From NCBI GenBank assembly GCA_019925095.2, contig CM034406.1, positions 12,992,388-13,056,387 of the forward strand: a stretch of 64,000 nucleotides of DNA, written 5' to 3'. This stretch comes from Dendrolimus kikuchii. Its lineage: Eukaryota; Arthropoda; Insecta; Lepidoptera; Lasiocampidae. Under the pieces are notes generated by a model that saw only the letters and a list, made by a program, of their open reading frames with translations, was not told the DNA's origin and ran no database searches. Below, one piece after another: positions 1 through 11,280 of this stretch (its first letter is position 1; every line of letters starts with the position of its first letter). A program made the position numbers and the translations under genes.

Positions 1-59
1 TGTCTGTAGGCGATGTGGATCATCTGCCTGTCTGTTGAAATCATGCAATGAAAAAAATA
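1..59 (+). repeat. 3' end of dispersed repeat family A
   Basis: The first bases match the 3' end of a repeat seen several more times here (near 22.6, 34.6 and 42.0 kb on + and 27.5, 35.8, 44.8 and 58.6 kb on -). The shared end runs through a CATAGGCGATGG-like block and a CCGTCTGCCTGTCTG-like block into an A-rich tail. The element is cut by the window edge. It is probably a SINE or the 3' tail of a non-LTR element; the class was not confirmed. Confidence 0.6.
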
Positions 60-1784
60 TTATGTCAATAGTTTTCTACATTGAGTTTCTGTTTGCACCA
101 TGAAAGAAGAGTTTGAAAAAAATAATCACCCAATAAACAAAATGCTCTAAAAACCCTATATCATCGTTCACTGCATAAAATTCATTAGCTGACATATGTA
201 TTACATAATTATATGACAATGATTACCGAGTTCTTGCAGTAAACTGATGAATGAAGTCCTAAATAATAAAAGGTTGCTTGACATCTAGTGGTGTTTTTCT
301 ATATCAAAGTGTTAGAAAGGAAATACTTTAGCACTCTACAAAAAAGTATATTAGGCTATTTATAGGCTTTCTCAGGATTAAATTTTTTACTGGGAGTTTA
401 TCATTCCTAGTATTTTTCTGTCATAATTTGTACTCTGAAAACATTTTATATTATTAAACAAATTTATGTCTTCAAAGTGGTCCATATGGACCCCTCGGGG
501 GTTCATATTGAACTTCAAGGGGTCCACATCAGCGAAAACAAAATCTGGGAGTCCGCAAGCTGCAAATAGAGGTGCACAATAGTAAATACCGTTTAAGCAA
601 GTTGTGGCGAAATTTGTTACTTTTTATAAATAGAATAATGAAACATGATAGTGTGCTTTTGTACTTACAAGCTATAATATTAGTATGGGACCAACTAGAA
701 AACATACTGATTCCAACACAAAAAGAATAGTCTAAGTCGGGTCAGAAACAAATTTGTGAACGTGGTCCTTTTTATGAAGTTGCTTAAAAACATAGGGAGA
801 CTCTGAATGCAGTAAAAATTGGTATGGGGTCTATGAGACAAAATAATTTCGGGATCATTGCTGTAGAAGAATGTAACATATATAAATAAGTAAATGACTA
901 ATGTAATATAGATAATTGTAATAATATCGAGTCTTTATCGCCATTTATAGTAAGCGACATTTGAACCTAAGTTATACACACATACACAATATATTTTTAT
1001 TGTGCAGCTGGCAAACAGCAGACTGTCCATCTAATGGAAAAGGGTTACTGTCGCCTATAAATGTTTGCAATACCAGGGTCGAAAGCAATACGTTGCCAGA
1101 CTTTAGGACGGGATAGGCGCTCCGAGGTACAGAGGATGGGGTAGAAGGATAGGACATGAAGACTGCAACGCAGGGCATGGGATATGGGACGCAGGAAGTG
1201 GGCCAGTGGAACTGTCACTCATACGAAACAAATAATGTCATGAATATTGTAATCAACCATTTAATAATTGTGAAATTAGTATATATTGTACACTCGGTGT
1301 TTATAATAATTCAATAAGGTAGTTTGGAGGAGTTCGCCTGTTTTTACGTGCTGCTCTAACAGACAGACAGACAAAAAATCTAAAATTTGCAATTCCGGAA
1401 TATCCTGGTCCAAATTATCCTCCCTCATTTTTTTCTGGTTTCTAACGCAAAATAACAAACTCGAACAAATTAAATTGGAACACTTACAAGGCAATAGATG
1501 GCGCTGTGCAATAATTGAAGTCAAACGATTTCCGACGAATATATACAAATTTCCAACAATAATAGATGGGCCTAGGTCTGCATGTGAGGCTTAGCAATAG
1601 TTTAGCAACGGAGGAGCATTCCATCTCGCTCCTCCACCTAGTTGGGACATCTCTGAACATTTACAGATTTATTATAGTATAGATGGATAACCATGAGAAA
1701 TTTTGAACACTGAGAAGTGATAATATGGACGTGCTACTAATATGTATATACTTTTAGATGTACCCATATTGATGCAAATGATTC
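60..1784. other. Gene-free stretch upstream of the first visible UFD1 exon
   Basis: No coding exon was recognised, and the missing 5' UFD1 exons were not found. Positions 479-560 hold a short GGTCCATATGGACCCC-like repeat relic. Positions 1000-1200 hold an old relic related to family A, with a CTGGCAAACAGCAGAC-like start, and sharing other blocks with 28055-28110 and 28385-28490. The rest is AT-rich and most likely UFD1 intron sequence. Confidence 0.5.
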
Positions 1785-2060
1785 TAATAACCCATAAACG
1801 TCCCATTTCTAGGCTAGACCCTTTCAGTGTTGAGGAACAGACAGTATATCCCCACACTTGTCCAAAGCGGCTTGGCATATTTAACACAGTGGTTATATCA
1901 ATGTGCAGGTTTTATCACGATGTTCAACCTTCATTGTTCTTAGCACATGTTAATTGTAAGAATACGCACGTTAGGTCAGAAAACTGGCTAAGTGACGCAT
2001 GCGTTACGGCCACGGCCAGAATAAGTATGCTAGCCATTATACTACCACGAATGCAAATGA
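1785..2060 (-). mobile_element. SINE family C, degraded copy
   Basis: This block aligns by eye with 48535-48810: shared words include ACAGTATA, CACTTGTC, GGCTTGGCA and GCATGCRTTACGGCCA. Read on the minus strand the head is tRNA-like, with a TGGTAGTATAATGGCTAGC-like A box near 2055 followed by a decayed B box. It ends just upstream of the UFD1 exon acceptor at 2085-2086, so it lies in the intron. Confidence 0.55.
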
Positions 2061-2086
2061 TTGATAGAGTAAAATTTATTTTTCAG

Positions 2087-4749
2087 TTTTGGAAAATTGT
2101 TTGAGAAACTTCTCTTGCTTGACAACGGGTGATGTAATAGCTATCAAGTATAATTCAAAAGTCTATGAATTGTGTGTCCTTGAAACCAAACCTGGTAATG
2201 CTGTGATAATCATCGAGTGCGATATGAATGTAAGTTTTTTTATGGAAGAAGAACACTAGGAAATAATCTATTTTCTTCCATCTTCTCCCAGTCATCTGTG
2301 GTTGACACAGTGTGTCTTTTCTCCCTACTACTCTATTCTGCCATATATCCGCTGTCACACCACAGATCATCATGTCATCCTTCAAACAGTCCATGCATCT
2401 CTTTCTTTGGTATACCTTTTACACTTGCATATTATTCAATTCTCCACTTTAATTTTTACACAGTGGATATTTTCCTTTTCTGTCAGTATGTGGCAAGTGT
2501 ATAATATGCAAATACCCAGCCAAGATTCAAACCTAAGTCATTAGAATGGGTTTCTACTCTTGGTTGGTACAGTACCAACACATAATTGCTCAACTTATAT
2601 CACATATACTACATTTAAAGACGCCGAAGAAATTTTACGTTCTCTTAGCTTAGTCACCTATTACTAAGCGTTATATGAAAATAGTTGCTTTTATATCTTA
2701 CATTACTATAAATACTATAATATAAACGCCTACACAGACACAACACGCATGCACGCATTTTTTTGCATACATGAACACATAACATATTCACACACACTGA
2801 AAAAAACGTTGTTGTTATTAACATATATTAACGTGTAATTCTTAATCTAGTAGTAGTATATGTTATTATATTATATAGATTTACACTATACAAATACATT
2901 GCATTAATGTACTATCAACAATTATAAAAACTATATGTCCGCTACATCGGCTCCAAGGAGATCTAGCGTGGGACACAGTTTCTTTTGGGATGCCTTTTGT
3001 ACTAACTGTCCTCTGAATTTTAGTAATGTTATATGTCCCTTACATTACTTATATGTTAATTAAATTTCATTTTATATATTTGTATAAAATCATGGATCAT
3101 TTGTGTGTTGTGGAAGGCCACGACACACCTTCCATGATTAACTTGATCGTGTACTAGCGGAGGGTGATGTCAGGAGCCTTAAGAACAGACGAGTGTGCAT
3201 GACAAGAGTTATGAATGTCAAAGAAGCAAGTGAGGTGTGTAAGAATGGGCCTAAATGGCGCTCTGTTGTTCGTGCCTACCCCGCAAGGGAACTGGCGTGA
3301 AGTTATGTATGTATAAAATCATTTTCACTATACTTGAGTGAATAACAACTATCTGATGATAAGCAAATAAGGCATGCCGAAGACCGCGCGAAGTGGAGTA
3401 GAAAAAGTAGGAAAGCGGACCCTGGGCGTCGGAGTGAACGCTCCGAACGCAACCGGGATTTAACGCTCGGATGATGATAAGCAAATAAGATTCAGTTTTT
3501 AGTCACTCTGGCCGGGTGAAATTTTTCCATATACGAGTTAAAACTATGGAGTAAAAAATGCGCCAACGTGTTATAGGTGGAGTTTGCGCCTCCAGTTGGT
3601 TACAAAGAAGATGAGCATATATCCCGAGGCGGGGAAGGCGGTTCAGGAGCCGGAGGTATGGACGAGGACCCGTCGACCATGATGCCTGAGCCAAGTGGTT
3701 TTGTTGCGTTCAGTGGAGAAGGAAACAGACTTGATGGCAAGAAGAAGAAGTTGATAAGCGAGTGTGACTCCGAACCACAATCTTCGCAGGCGAGACAGGT
3801 TTGTTTACTTGTATATACATAGTGTATCCACTATACTAATTTAATAATTTCAAAAACATCAGAAATTAAAGACTATTTGAGACCAGCTGTTATTCAAACA
3901 AAGTTTACAGTTATATATTTTTTTCTAGTTTATTAAGCGTAATAAAGAGAATTCTTTGTTAATAACAACCTGGAGTTGTTCCGGCATTAGGGGTTAGGTT
4001 CTAGTCTCCCTTAAGAGAGCGGTAGCAATTGGTAGCAACTTTGTTACAAAAGTCATCTTTAAAAAACATAAACCGAATGGATAGTGTTGCATTTTTTATG
4101 GCATGGTATGATTTTGTTTTCATACACTACATTTTTTTTAAATGTATGAACATAATATAAGTGTAGTGGAAGCTCGAAGTCTGACATAGGACAGGCGGGT
4201 AAAGCCGGAGGACGCAATCTAAGTACTTACGTTTGTTAATTCAGACTAAATTGACAATTAAAAAATGTCAAAGTTGTGTCAAATTGTACTATTAGTTTGA
4301 CATTTGCACAATGTCCGTTTAGTGTTTCAAGTTAAAAAAAACATTGTAGTTAGTGTTGCTCGTCGAGTATGTTTATGGATTTTTGGACAAAATATTATTT
4401 AAATTGTTATGATAATACCACGCGCTTTTACTGAGACACACCATTCTTTTACACAACACACAGTCATCTGTTATCCGGCTGTAAATTGCATCTCTCCAGA
4501 GTATACAAAGCCATATTTTACGGATATTATTTTTAATGATTTAATCTTATTTTTTCTATGTTTATCAGTATTTAAATTTATTTTCAGAACTACGTACGCG
4601 GCATTCCAGACTATGACTATGTGATAGGAACTTTACGGTTTATAAGAAACTCTCGTCCACCCAGCGCCAAGGAAGAAACACCTTCTGAGCCTTTCCAAGC
4701 TTTTAAAGGCGAAGGCTTTACATTAAGAACAGCGAAAACGAAGAATTGA
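2087..4749 (+). CDS. UFD1: UFD1, ubiquitin recognition factor in ER-associated degradation, 3' three exons
   Basis: UFD1 pairs with NPL4 as the p97/VCP cofactor that delivers ubiquitylated substrates for unfolding. Three exons are visible: 2087-2229, 3577-3798 and 4588-4749, all with AG/GT borders and compatible phases. The first encodes the end of the UFD1 fold, with [13 protein letters not shown] and [14 protein letters not shown], reaching ECDMN. The second continues [11 protein letters not shown], then a Gly-rich linker and the [14 protein letters not shown] motif typical of the C-terminal part. The third gives [18 protein letters not shown] and a last [10 protein letters not shown] motif before TGA. 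The N-terminal exons lie left of the window or were missed. Introns hold several repeats (LINE tails at 2265-2412 and 3109-3315, an insertion at 3354-3489, a family A fragment at 3966-4045). An AATAAA at 5201 is a possible polyadenylation signal. Assignment is firm because all three segments match UFD1 in order. Confidence 0.93.
2265..2412 (-). mobile_element. Non-LTR retrotransposon C-terminal tail fragment
   Basis: The minus strand reads [16 protein letters not shown] and then WKKID-like residues. This resembles the R-W-x-D-C-x-K-x-D-M tail after the reverse transcriptase of RTE-like elements. It is 5' truncated and lies inside a UFD1 intron. A related tail occurs at 61870-62240. Confidence 0.6.
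3109..3315 (+). mobile_element. RTE-like non-LTR element (family B), 3' end
   Basis: The segment carries the 3' coding end (ending [19 protein letters not shown] before TGA) and a short ATGT tail of family B, seen most fully at 28961-29356. It is 5' truncated within a UFD1 intron. Confidence 0.65.
3354..3489 (+). mobile_element. Short retroposed insertion with 18-bp direct repeats
   Basis: The 18-base word TGATGATAAGCAAATAAG occurs at 3354-3371 and again at 3472-3489. It flanks about 100 bp containing GGACCCTGGGCGTCGG and a GGGATTTAACGCTCGG end. The direct repeat fits a target-site duplication of a strongly 5'-truncated non-LTR element. The family's tail is itself GATGAT-rich, so part of the right repeat could belong to the element. 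Confidence 0.6.
3966..4045 (+). repeat. Family A fragment
   Basis: A short internal piece of family A (GAGTTGTTCCGGCATTAG through CTCCCTTAAGAGAGC) lies in the last UFD1 intron. No tail or head remains. Confidence 0.55.
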
Positions 4750-5209
4750 ATTTTAGACACTCACTTTTAAATATTATTTATTAGGATTAAAATTCACTGT
4801 AGTTTGCGTCTCACTTATTTCTTGGAGTTAGTTATTAATTAAACACCAATGTGTTGTATATAGTAAAGCTGTTAGTATGTATTATTGACTAAACTAATTG
4901 AAATATTTGCGCTAAATAACTAATTAATTATGAAGATAATTATACCACTTGAGCTTGGGCATTATGGTATAAAATCTATCATCTACACTTAGATTGGTAT
5001 GTCTCAGCTTGAAGGAATGTAGCAGTTATTAAGTGAATCCAGAGTACATTAATATAATGATCAATCATTTTTTTCAAACTGTAAGCAACTATGTGAAGCA
5101 AGAATTATATGGGTTCAAAAATTTCACAGTTTAATTTCTAGTGTAGTATCAAAAGTTTTAAAAGTTACTTTTTAGTAGCAACATGAATAGAGTTCTTTAG
5201 AATAAAACT

Positions 5210-5329
5210 AAAACACTTAAATATTTATGATCTTATTCATATTGAATTTGAGAAGTTTTAGAACCTTAAAGAAGCCCACTAATTTACTCTAACTCAATAT
5301 GAATAAGACCGTTAATCTAAGTGTTTTAT
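5210..5329. mobile_element. MITE family F, copy 1
   Basis: Two arms of about 42 bp face each other. The left arm contains TCTTATTCATATTGAATTTG and the right arm CTCAATATGAATAAGA, closed by AAAACACTTA / TAAGTGTTTT. A second copy lies at 8533-8630. No transposase is encoded. Confidence 0.65.
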
Positions 5330-6249
5330 TTAGAACTATAATTTTGAAATAAGTTTTAAGCTATAGAGAATTGAATTTTATTAGCAACACATATATATTT
5401 TCGTGTAAAATGTGATTCATTTTGTTGTGGTAATTTGAATACAATTGTAATTTCATGCACTTCCTTGTCTATTACTTTTTGACCGCCGTTGCCATCCAGT
5501 TAAATTGATATGTGGACGGGATAAATTCAGGTTTTCCTCAACTAATAATATAACTATGTTATAATTTGTCACAATGTTCTGTGAGAAATCCATTCTGATA
5601 CATACCGTGTTGCTTTTCCACAATGTTGGGAATGAACCCATGAACTTGCATTTTGGTCACTATGCAATAAAATAACAGTCCATAAATGTTCCCGGTTTTA
5701 TTTAAGTGGTAATACTCCCGCTATGCTTGTCCAAGGATTTTAAACGTCGCCCCTCTATATGCAAATGTCATGACGTGTTTTCCTTAAAGAAAACAATGTG
5801 TCTGTTATCTGTGTTACCTTCAAAGTTCCCCAAAAACATAAATTATTCCTTTTATATAAGGTCCAAGTAAAAACAATTACCTACGTTTTAATTTTATTTT
5901 GGAGATAATATTAAAATCAGAAATCATTTATTCATAACAAAGTTACACGTCAAATTACTATTACAAAGGAATGAGACAAAGGCTTGGGTATGATGGATGA
6001 CCTGGCCTTAACATTGGAAAGGACTACGGTATCGGGTTCACGAAAATGAAACTGTTTTCGCAAGAAGATTAAAAATTACCGCACTTTTAAATTATTTAAA
6101 GAGAGATACGGAAGATGAAAAAGAATGTTTACGTATTTATGTTGCTGAATTATATAAACGACTAATTTTTTCTAACGTCAGCATGATGAGTGTATCATCT
6201 ATGTCATGGTGCTTAAACAATATCCACTTTAAGTAAAAAAATACCCAAG

Positions 6250-6320
6250 TGGTGACTCCTTACCAGGATTCGACTCCGCGTCATTTGTGACTCGACCAAC
6301 CACGATTGTATACCGGTGCC
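6250..6320 (-). mobile_element. tRNA-like SINE head
   Basis: The minus strand has a Pol III-like A box (TGGTTGGTCGAGTC) and a B box (GAGTCGAATCC) at tRNA-like spacing. The body toward 6180 is AT-rich and poorly defined. It is not a functional tRNA: no cloverleaf with a paired acceptor stem is apparent. Confidence 0.45.
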
Positions 6321-8532
6321 TATAAAAATATAATGGAAGATACTAACAATCGCTCAGCAAAAATGTATGTCTTAAAAACAAAAACGGTAAGCCTAATAGC
6401 ATCTTAACAGTTCTAAGTCCTACATGCCCAGACCACAGGATCTTCCTTTTTAAAGTTTTATTATTCAACATTAGCAGGTATTCGATTCTTATATCCATTA
6501 ATGCCATATCACTTAAAAAGAAACAATTGGTCTTAAAAACATTTAATAACAATAAAAGGTCAAAAGTGAGAAGTTATCTGTGGCGCCATCTAGAATTCAA
6601 AAGCTTTTCAGAGTTACATTTTTACTAGGGTATTATTTCATAGCATTCTTCAATACTTTCGATCCGGCAAGAAATATGTATAATCTCGGAAAAAGAGAGT
6701 TCATGCAGTTTAAAACTCAAAGTAGATGTGATAAGAATGTTTCTGGATATTACTCACGATAAAAAAAAGCAGGTAGTCTTATTTAAAATAGGACGGTATG
6801 GGAGTAATTGCGTAAATATAGAGAAATAAACACCGTGACACTAAGTAAAAGGGTATAAGATTATTATTAAATAATAACAGGATTAAATATATTTTTTATA
6901 ATTGAAATTAATATTTTGTAGAAAAGTTTACGATGAGGCTACAAAGTTACGTTTCACATCGTTTAACTCCTATTTGAAATAGACTAAGTCACAAACGGCA
7001 TTTAATAGTAAGATAATAAATGAAAGACAAAATATTTATAAGAATAAATTTTATTAAAAGGTATTAATATAAAATATACAATCAATAGTTGACAAGTCAA
7101 AGAAAAAAACTTAAATACCTTTTTGGAATTACGAAATCAATTTTACACTATTTTATTTTCAAAGTATGATGTCCATTAAATAATAATTATTGCTAATAAT
7201 AATTTACAAGACTTAAGTATAAAAGAAAATTTATATATGGTGACCAAAATTAATGACCAGTAATTGTAATCTGAATAAAAAGTTCATAAAGGCTGAAAAC
7301 TTACAGAGCCTATGAAAACCAACCTTTAGTCTTTGTTGATACTGATTGTACCTGGCATGTAAGTTATATTCACAATATTCATCCTTAATTTAAAACCTTT
7401 ATTATGTCTAGACAGCCATACTCAATGTTTTTTTTATAGAGGCCACTAAAACTAAGATGTGGTGCCGTGGATTATTTTATTTAGTTGTTTTTTTTTACTA
7501 CTACAATACACAACAGACTGGCTGATGAACCAACTCACACAAAGTGGTTGCATCATTAAGGTCATAAGCAACACCAGATATGTTACCAATATAAATATCT
7601 ATCATATTAGACATGTATGTAGTTAGTTATGCCAGGCAGATCACGCACAAAAGCTTGGTGAGCCGCATGTGGCCTATTGGCCGCAAGTAGAATCTCTAGT
7701 TTTGATCATACAAACAAAAGACACTACAAAAAATGGCCTCACTTTTGCCCACAAGTGGGTAGATGAAAGTGTGAGCACTAAAATATCATACTATCATCTT
7801 ACTTTAAAAATATCAATAAAAATTAATTACTTTTTAAACAATGATTATTACATCATTTAATTAATTGTATTTATGACATCATAACATTGTATAAAATCTA
7901 TAAGTCTCTGATGTTTTGTAAGATGATACGTCTCTTAGTTGACCTGATCGTCATCTACCCTATGGTTTGTAATGGTCCAAATAACATAAACATACACAAA
8001 GAGTGAGTACACCAATTTAGTTGACCTATGTTTGACCATTTTCTATACGGGGAATCTAGACAATTATATTATCTAAGCTTTAACAATATACTTAAAATTA
8101 AAAACTAAGAATCACATTATCAGTCACTATAAAATAATAAGAAAGTAACCTTAGAACACCACATTACTTGTATTTAGAACCTTTTTTTTTAAGATAATCT
8201 AAAGCCACAAATTAGGATGTTACTATTGCAATGTCATCTTTCGGAGGATTCACATTACCGTAGGGAGCGAACACATGTTAGAATAAATTCTAATATTTTT
8301 ACATATAAAAGAACAGGAGTTAAAATAACATCTTATTATCAACTTTTAAAATATCATGATAGAAATAATTTTAATTATTTTTCAAACAATAACTAATGCA
8401 CTATTTTTCTCCTTTTACTTGTATCTATTTATGACATCATCGTTTTGAAGTGGAATGTTAGTTAGTCCTATTAGGAAAAAACTTTCAAACCTTTAACTTT
8501 CGACCTAAATATCTGTATACAATACATATTAA

Positions 8533-8630
8533 CTGTCTTACTCATATTGAATTAGAGTTAGTTTGACGGATTATTTAGGGTTCTTAAAGAAGCCTTCAAA
8601 CCTTCTCTAACCCAATATGAATAACAATGT
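8533..8630. mobile_element. MITE family F, copy 2
   Basis: The arms TCTTACTCATATTGAATTAG and CTAACCCAATATGAATAA are inverted around an AAAGAAGCC core also present in the copy at 5210-5329. Outer arms have decayed. Confidence 0.6.
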
Positions 8631-9764
8631 AAATAATTATGCACAATTCATTTACTAGGGTTTCATAGACAAATTGGCAAAAAATGGTCTGTTAAGTCAC
8701 AGACCAGAGTTTTTGACCCAGAACTTAAAGTTAGAAGGGTTATATTTCAATATGGAAATTGTATGTTCTAATAATCAAACAATTCGAAAATCATATAATA
8801 ATAACAAAATACTAAAATAATTTTAAAAAGGTTGCCTGGAAGAGATTGCTTTTAGCAATAAGGCCGCCCATTGTACTACCTTTTAGTAAGTTTTTTGTGT
8901 ATTTTTTCTATGTAATGTTGGTGTACAATAAAGACTATTGTATTGTATCATTACAATTACGGTCAAAACTTAGAAAAAATATTTTCACCTCTGTCACATT
9001 CAGGAAATTCTGAATGTGAATTATAGATTTCAAATCTTAAATGATATATCAATAAATACATTCTATTGGATAAGCAACAAAAAACATTTATCATCCACTG
9101 TAAAAATCGTGACAGTTTAATGATATTGAAATCTAGAAATTGTGATGCCTATGTCTCTCAATACAATATCAGAAAATCAAATCACATTGGTTAATACATG
9201 AATTTAGAAATATATGGTTTCATTTGATATGCAGCAAAAGCAATAATAATACCCTATCATAGAAGAAATCTTGTAATCAATTTAGGTACTATTTAACTAA
9301 ATGTTGTCTACTAAATTCTACCATGACAATAAACCAATATTCTTTACATTACTGAAATATTCAGATAGTGTTACAAAGCATTATTTCATGGTGCAACATC
9401 TATCTTAATTAAATTCAGATAAATAAATTCATGTTTATAGTACAGAATAAAATAAATACCTGTAACTAGTAACAAGGATTAAAAATATAAATTTGCTTAA
9501 GGCAGTCTCTATATCAGAGAGGAAATAATGGGATTGGTAGACCTGATTTCTTAAAATATTAGAATTATTTTAACAAATATAATATATATACCAGGATTAT
9601 AAATAAAATATGGAAAATAGTGTAGATGACACTCATATGGCTAGGACATTGTATTTGTTCTGATAATACTGAAATACAAAAGCTAATGTGGTGCATAAAT
9701 CCAGAAAATCTAATACAACTAGAATCTCATTACATATTGCCCTAGTTTTCCAGTGGGCTATAAA

Positions 9765-9770
9765 TTTATT
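9765..9770 (-). terminator. Candidate polyadenylation signal of ARPC4
   Basis: TTTATT on the plus strand is AATAAA on the minus strand, about 55 bases past the ARPC4 stop codon. This is a plausible cleavage and polyadenylation signal, assigned by position only. Confidence 0.5.
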
Positions 9771-9825
9771 AGTTCATACAAAATGCTTAAACAATGACAG
9801 GAATCTGTGATACCACAGAGTACAT

Positions 9826-10332
9826 TCAAAACCTTTTCAAGAACTCTTCTGAACAAATCCTAGCGCGCGCATTCACTGCCAGCTTCATTTCACTGATCTC
9901 CTTATCTATTTCCTCCATAAAATATATAACAAAATCAACTAGCTTGTGTTTGTACATTTGCTCGGTGTGGAAATTCGTAATCAGGAAACTGATATGATAT
10001 CCGTCAACCGGTTTCCGTCTGAGTACGATAAAGTTTTCCGCCCTCATCATCATAAAGCGCATGAACTTCTTACAGAGTATTTTTTCGATTTCATCCGCCT
10101 GTTTAATCATAATACTCACTCTTATCGAGTTTATTGAAGACTCTATCAAAACTTTCTCATTGGCGTTGCGTGAGATCACCACTGGGTTCAATAGTAGCTC
10201 TTTGCTTGTTCTAACTTCGACCTCCGGTTTGTTATATCTCTCAACAACTTGCGAAGAAAAATGTTCTAAACACATCGCCGCTGTAAGCGTGTGGCGTACG
10301 GCTGTTAAATATGGTTTAAGAGTCGCCGACAT
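9826..10332 (-). CDS. ARPC4: ARPC4, Arp2/3 complex subunit 4 (p20)
   Basis: ARPC4 is a core subunit of the seven-member Arp2/3 complex. With ARPC2 it forms the structural backbone that binds the mother filament during actin branching. The 168-residue reading frame has the family's exact usual length and runs from [16 protein letters not shown] to SEEFLKRF. Highly conserved blocks are visible: [17 protein letters not shown] near residues 26-42, [19 protein letters not shown] in the middle, and [19 protein letters not shown] followed by [13 protein letters not shown] near the end. The coding sequence is uninterrupted by introns, unlike every other gene in this window. The start is the ATG that gives the family N-terminus. 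It diverges from RAB35 across about 950 bp that hold a family D MITE. Identification is secure. Confidence 0.97.
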   Translation of the reverse strand: MSATLKPYLTAVRHTLTAAMCLEHFSSQVVERYNKPEVEVRTSKELLLNPVVISRNANEKVLIESSINSIRVSIMIKQADEIEKILCKKFMRFMMMRAENFIVLRRKPVDGYHISFLITNFHTEQMYKHKLVDFVIYFMEEIDKEISEMKLAVNARARICSEEFLKRF

Positions 10333-11280
10333 TTTAGTACTTCTATAATTTTAAGTTTCCTTTACCACACCTACACTCACTAAAATTGACTATTCAGATT
10401 GTAACTCTAAGACTGACATTGACAGCTTAGTTTCATAAATTACTCATCTTTATAGGCTGCGTTCCGAACGAACGCAAGTACAGTAGGAACGCAACCATAG
10501 TGATTTCGTTTTTAAAAATAGACTAAAGTTACGTTCCACTAGAGACTCACAACAACCATGTTCACGACCGCGATTTTTCTCATTCCACTTGCTTGCCGGT
10601 GTCACAATCGTAAACTAAAGTGGAACGGTTATTTGACCCACCTCTTGACATGGGTAGTTGTGAGCGTTGCGTGAGCGAAAATCATGACGTCATTAATGAT
10701 GCTTTCGCCACGACCATAACGACCGCGGTCGCCTTGTGGAACGGCGGATGGAGCATTTTGTGTGTTGTGAGATACTAAATGACGCGCCCTAGGAAGCAAA
10801 ATTAAATTTTAATTTAAATGTATGACTTTCAAAAATTGTTCTCCAGTGGAACTTATTTGCAATAAAAAAGTTTGAATTTGAATACCTATATATTTTTTAG
10901 CAGACCCGTTTAAAAATTTGACAAAATGTTTAATATATTGAAATTGCGTAACTTGAAATCAATGATTTTGTTTAATAAATAATGAAAATATAATTTTAAA
11001 CTTTGCCTTTGTATTAGTTGTATTTCTAAAATATTACATTCCATCATCTTTTGAAAACCGGAGTCATAAGGAAACTGTCAAAGTATAGTGATTGATGACA
11101 TTATTTTGATCTGGCAAGTAAAAACAATAATGGCGGACGTGTTGTAAAATGACGCAAGTGTAACGTCTTACGGCATGCGTTTTAATAATATTTCTTTAGT
11201 TATTGATGTGTTAAACACATTTACAAAGTTAATAGTGAACACATGACCAATTAGAATAATATTAACAAGTTAGTGGAACA
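10333..11280. promoter_or_regulatory. Divergent ARPC4/RAB35 upstream region
   Basis: The two start codons face away from each other across 948 bp, so both promoters should lie here. A family D MITE occupies 10527-10790 and brings a perfect TGACGTCA (10685-10692). AATGGCGG at 11129-11136, about 145 bp before the RAB35 ATG, fits the YY1/Pho core. No TATA box stands out. Promoter function is inferred from position. Confidence 0.5.
10527..10790. mobile_element. MITE family D, copy 1
   Basis: The left end, TACGTTCCACTAGAGACTCA, is the imperfect reverse complement of the right end near 10765-10790. The interior contains CCCACCTCTTGACATGGG, GAGCGTTGCGTGAGCGAAAA, CATGACGTCATT and CACGACCATAACGACC. 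These mark other copies at 23.4, 38.1, 42.3 and 55.1 kb. No coding capacity. Confidence 0.75.

Larger units (their letters stand above)
4750..9760. other. Gene-free interval between UFD1 and ARPC4
   Basis: No coding sequence was recognised. It holds the possible UFD1 3' UTR, two copies of small MITE family F (5210-5329, 8533-8630), a tRNA-like SINE head near 6250-6320 and a weak family A relative near 7500-7610. The rest is AT-rich and unremarkable. Confidence 0.55.

Noticed and set aside
9794..10348. Plus-strand frames across ARPC4
   Set aside because: Antisense shadows of the ARPC4 coding sequence.
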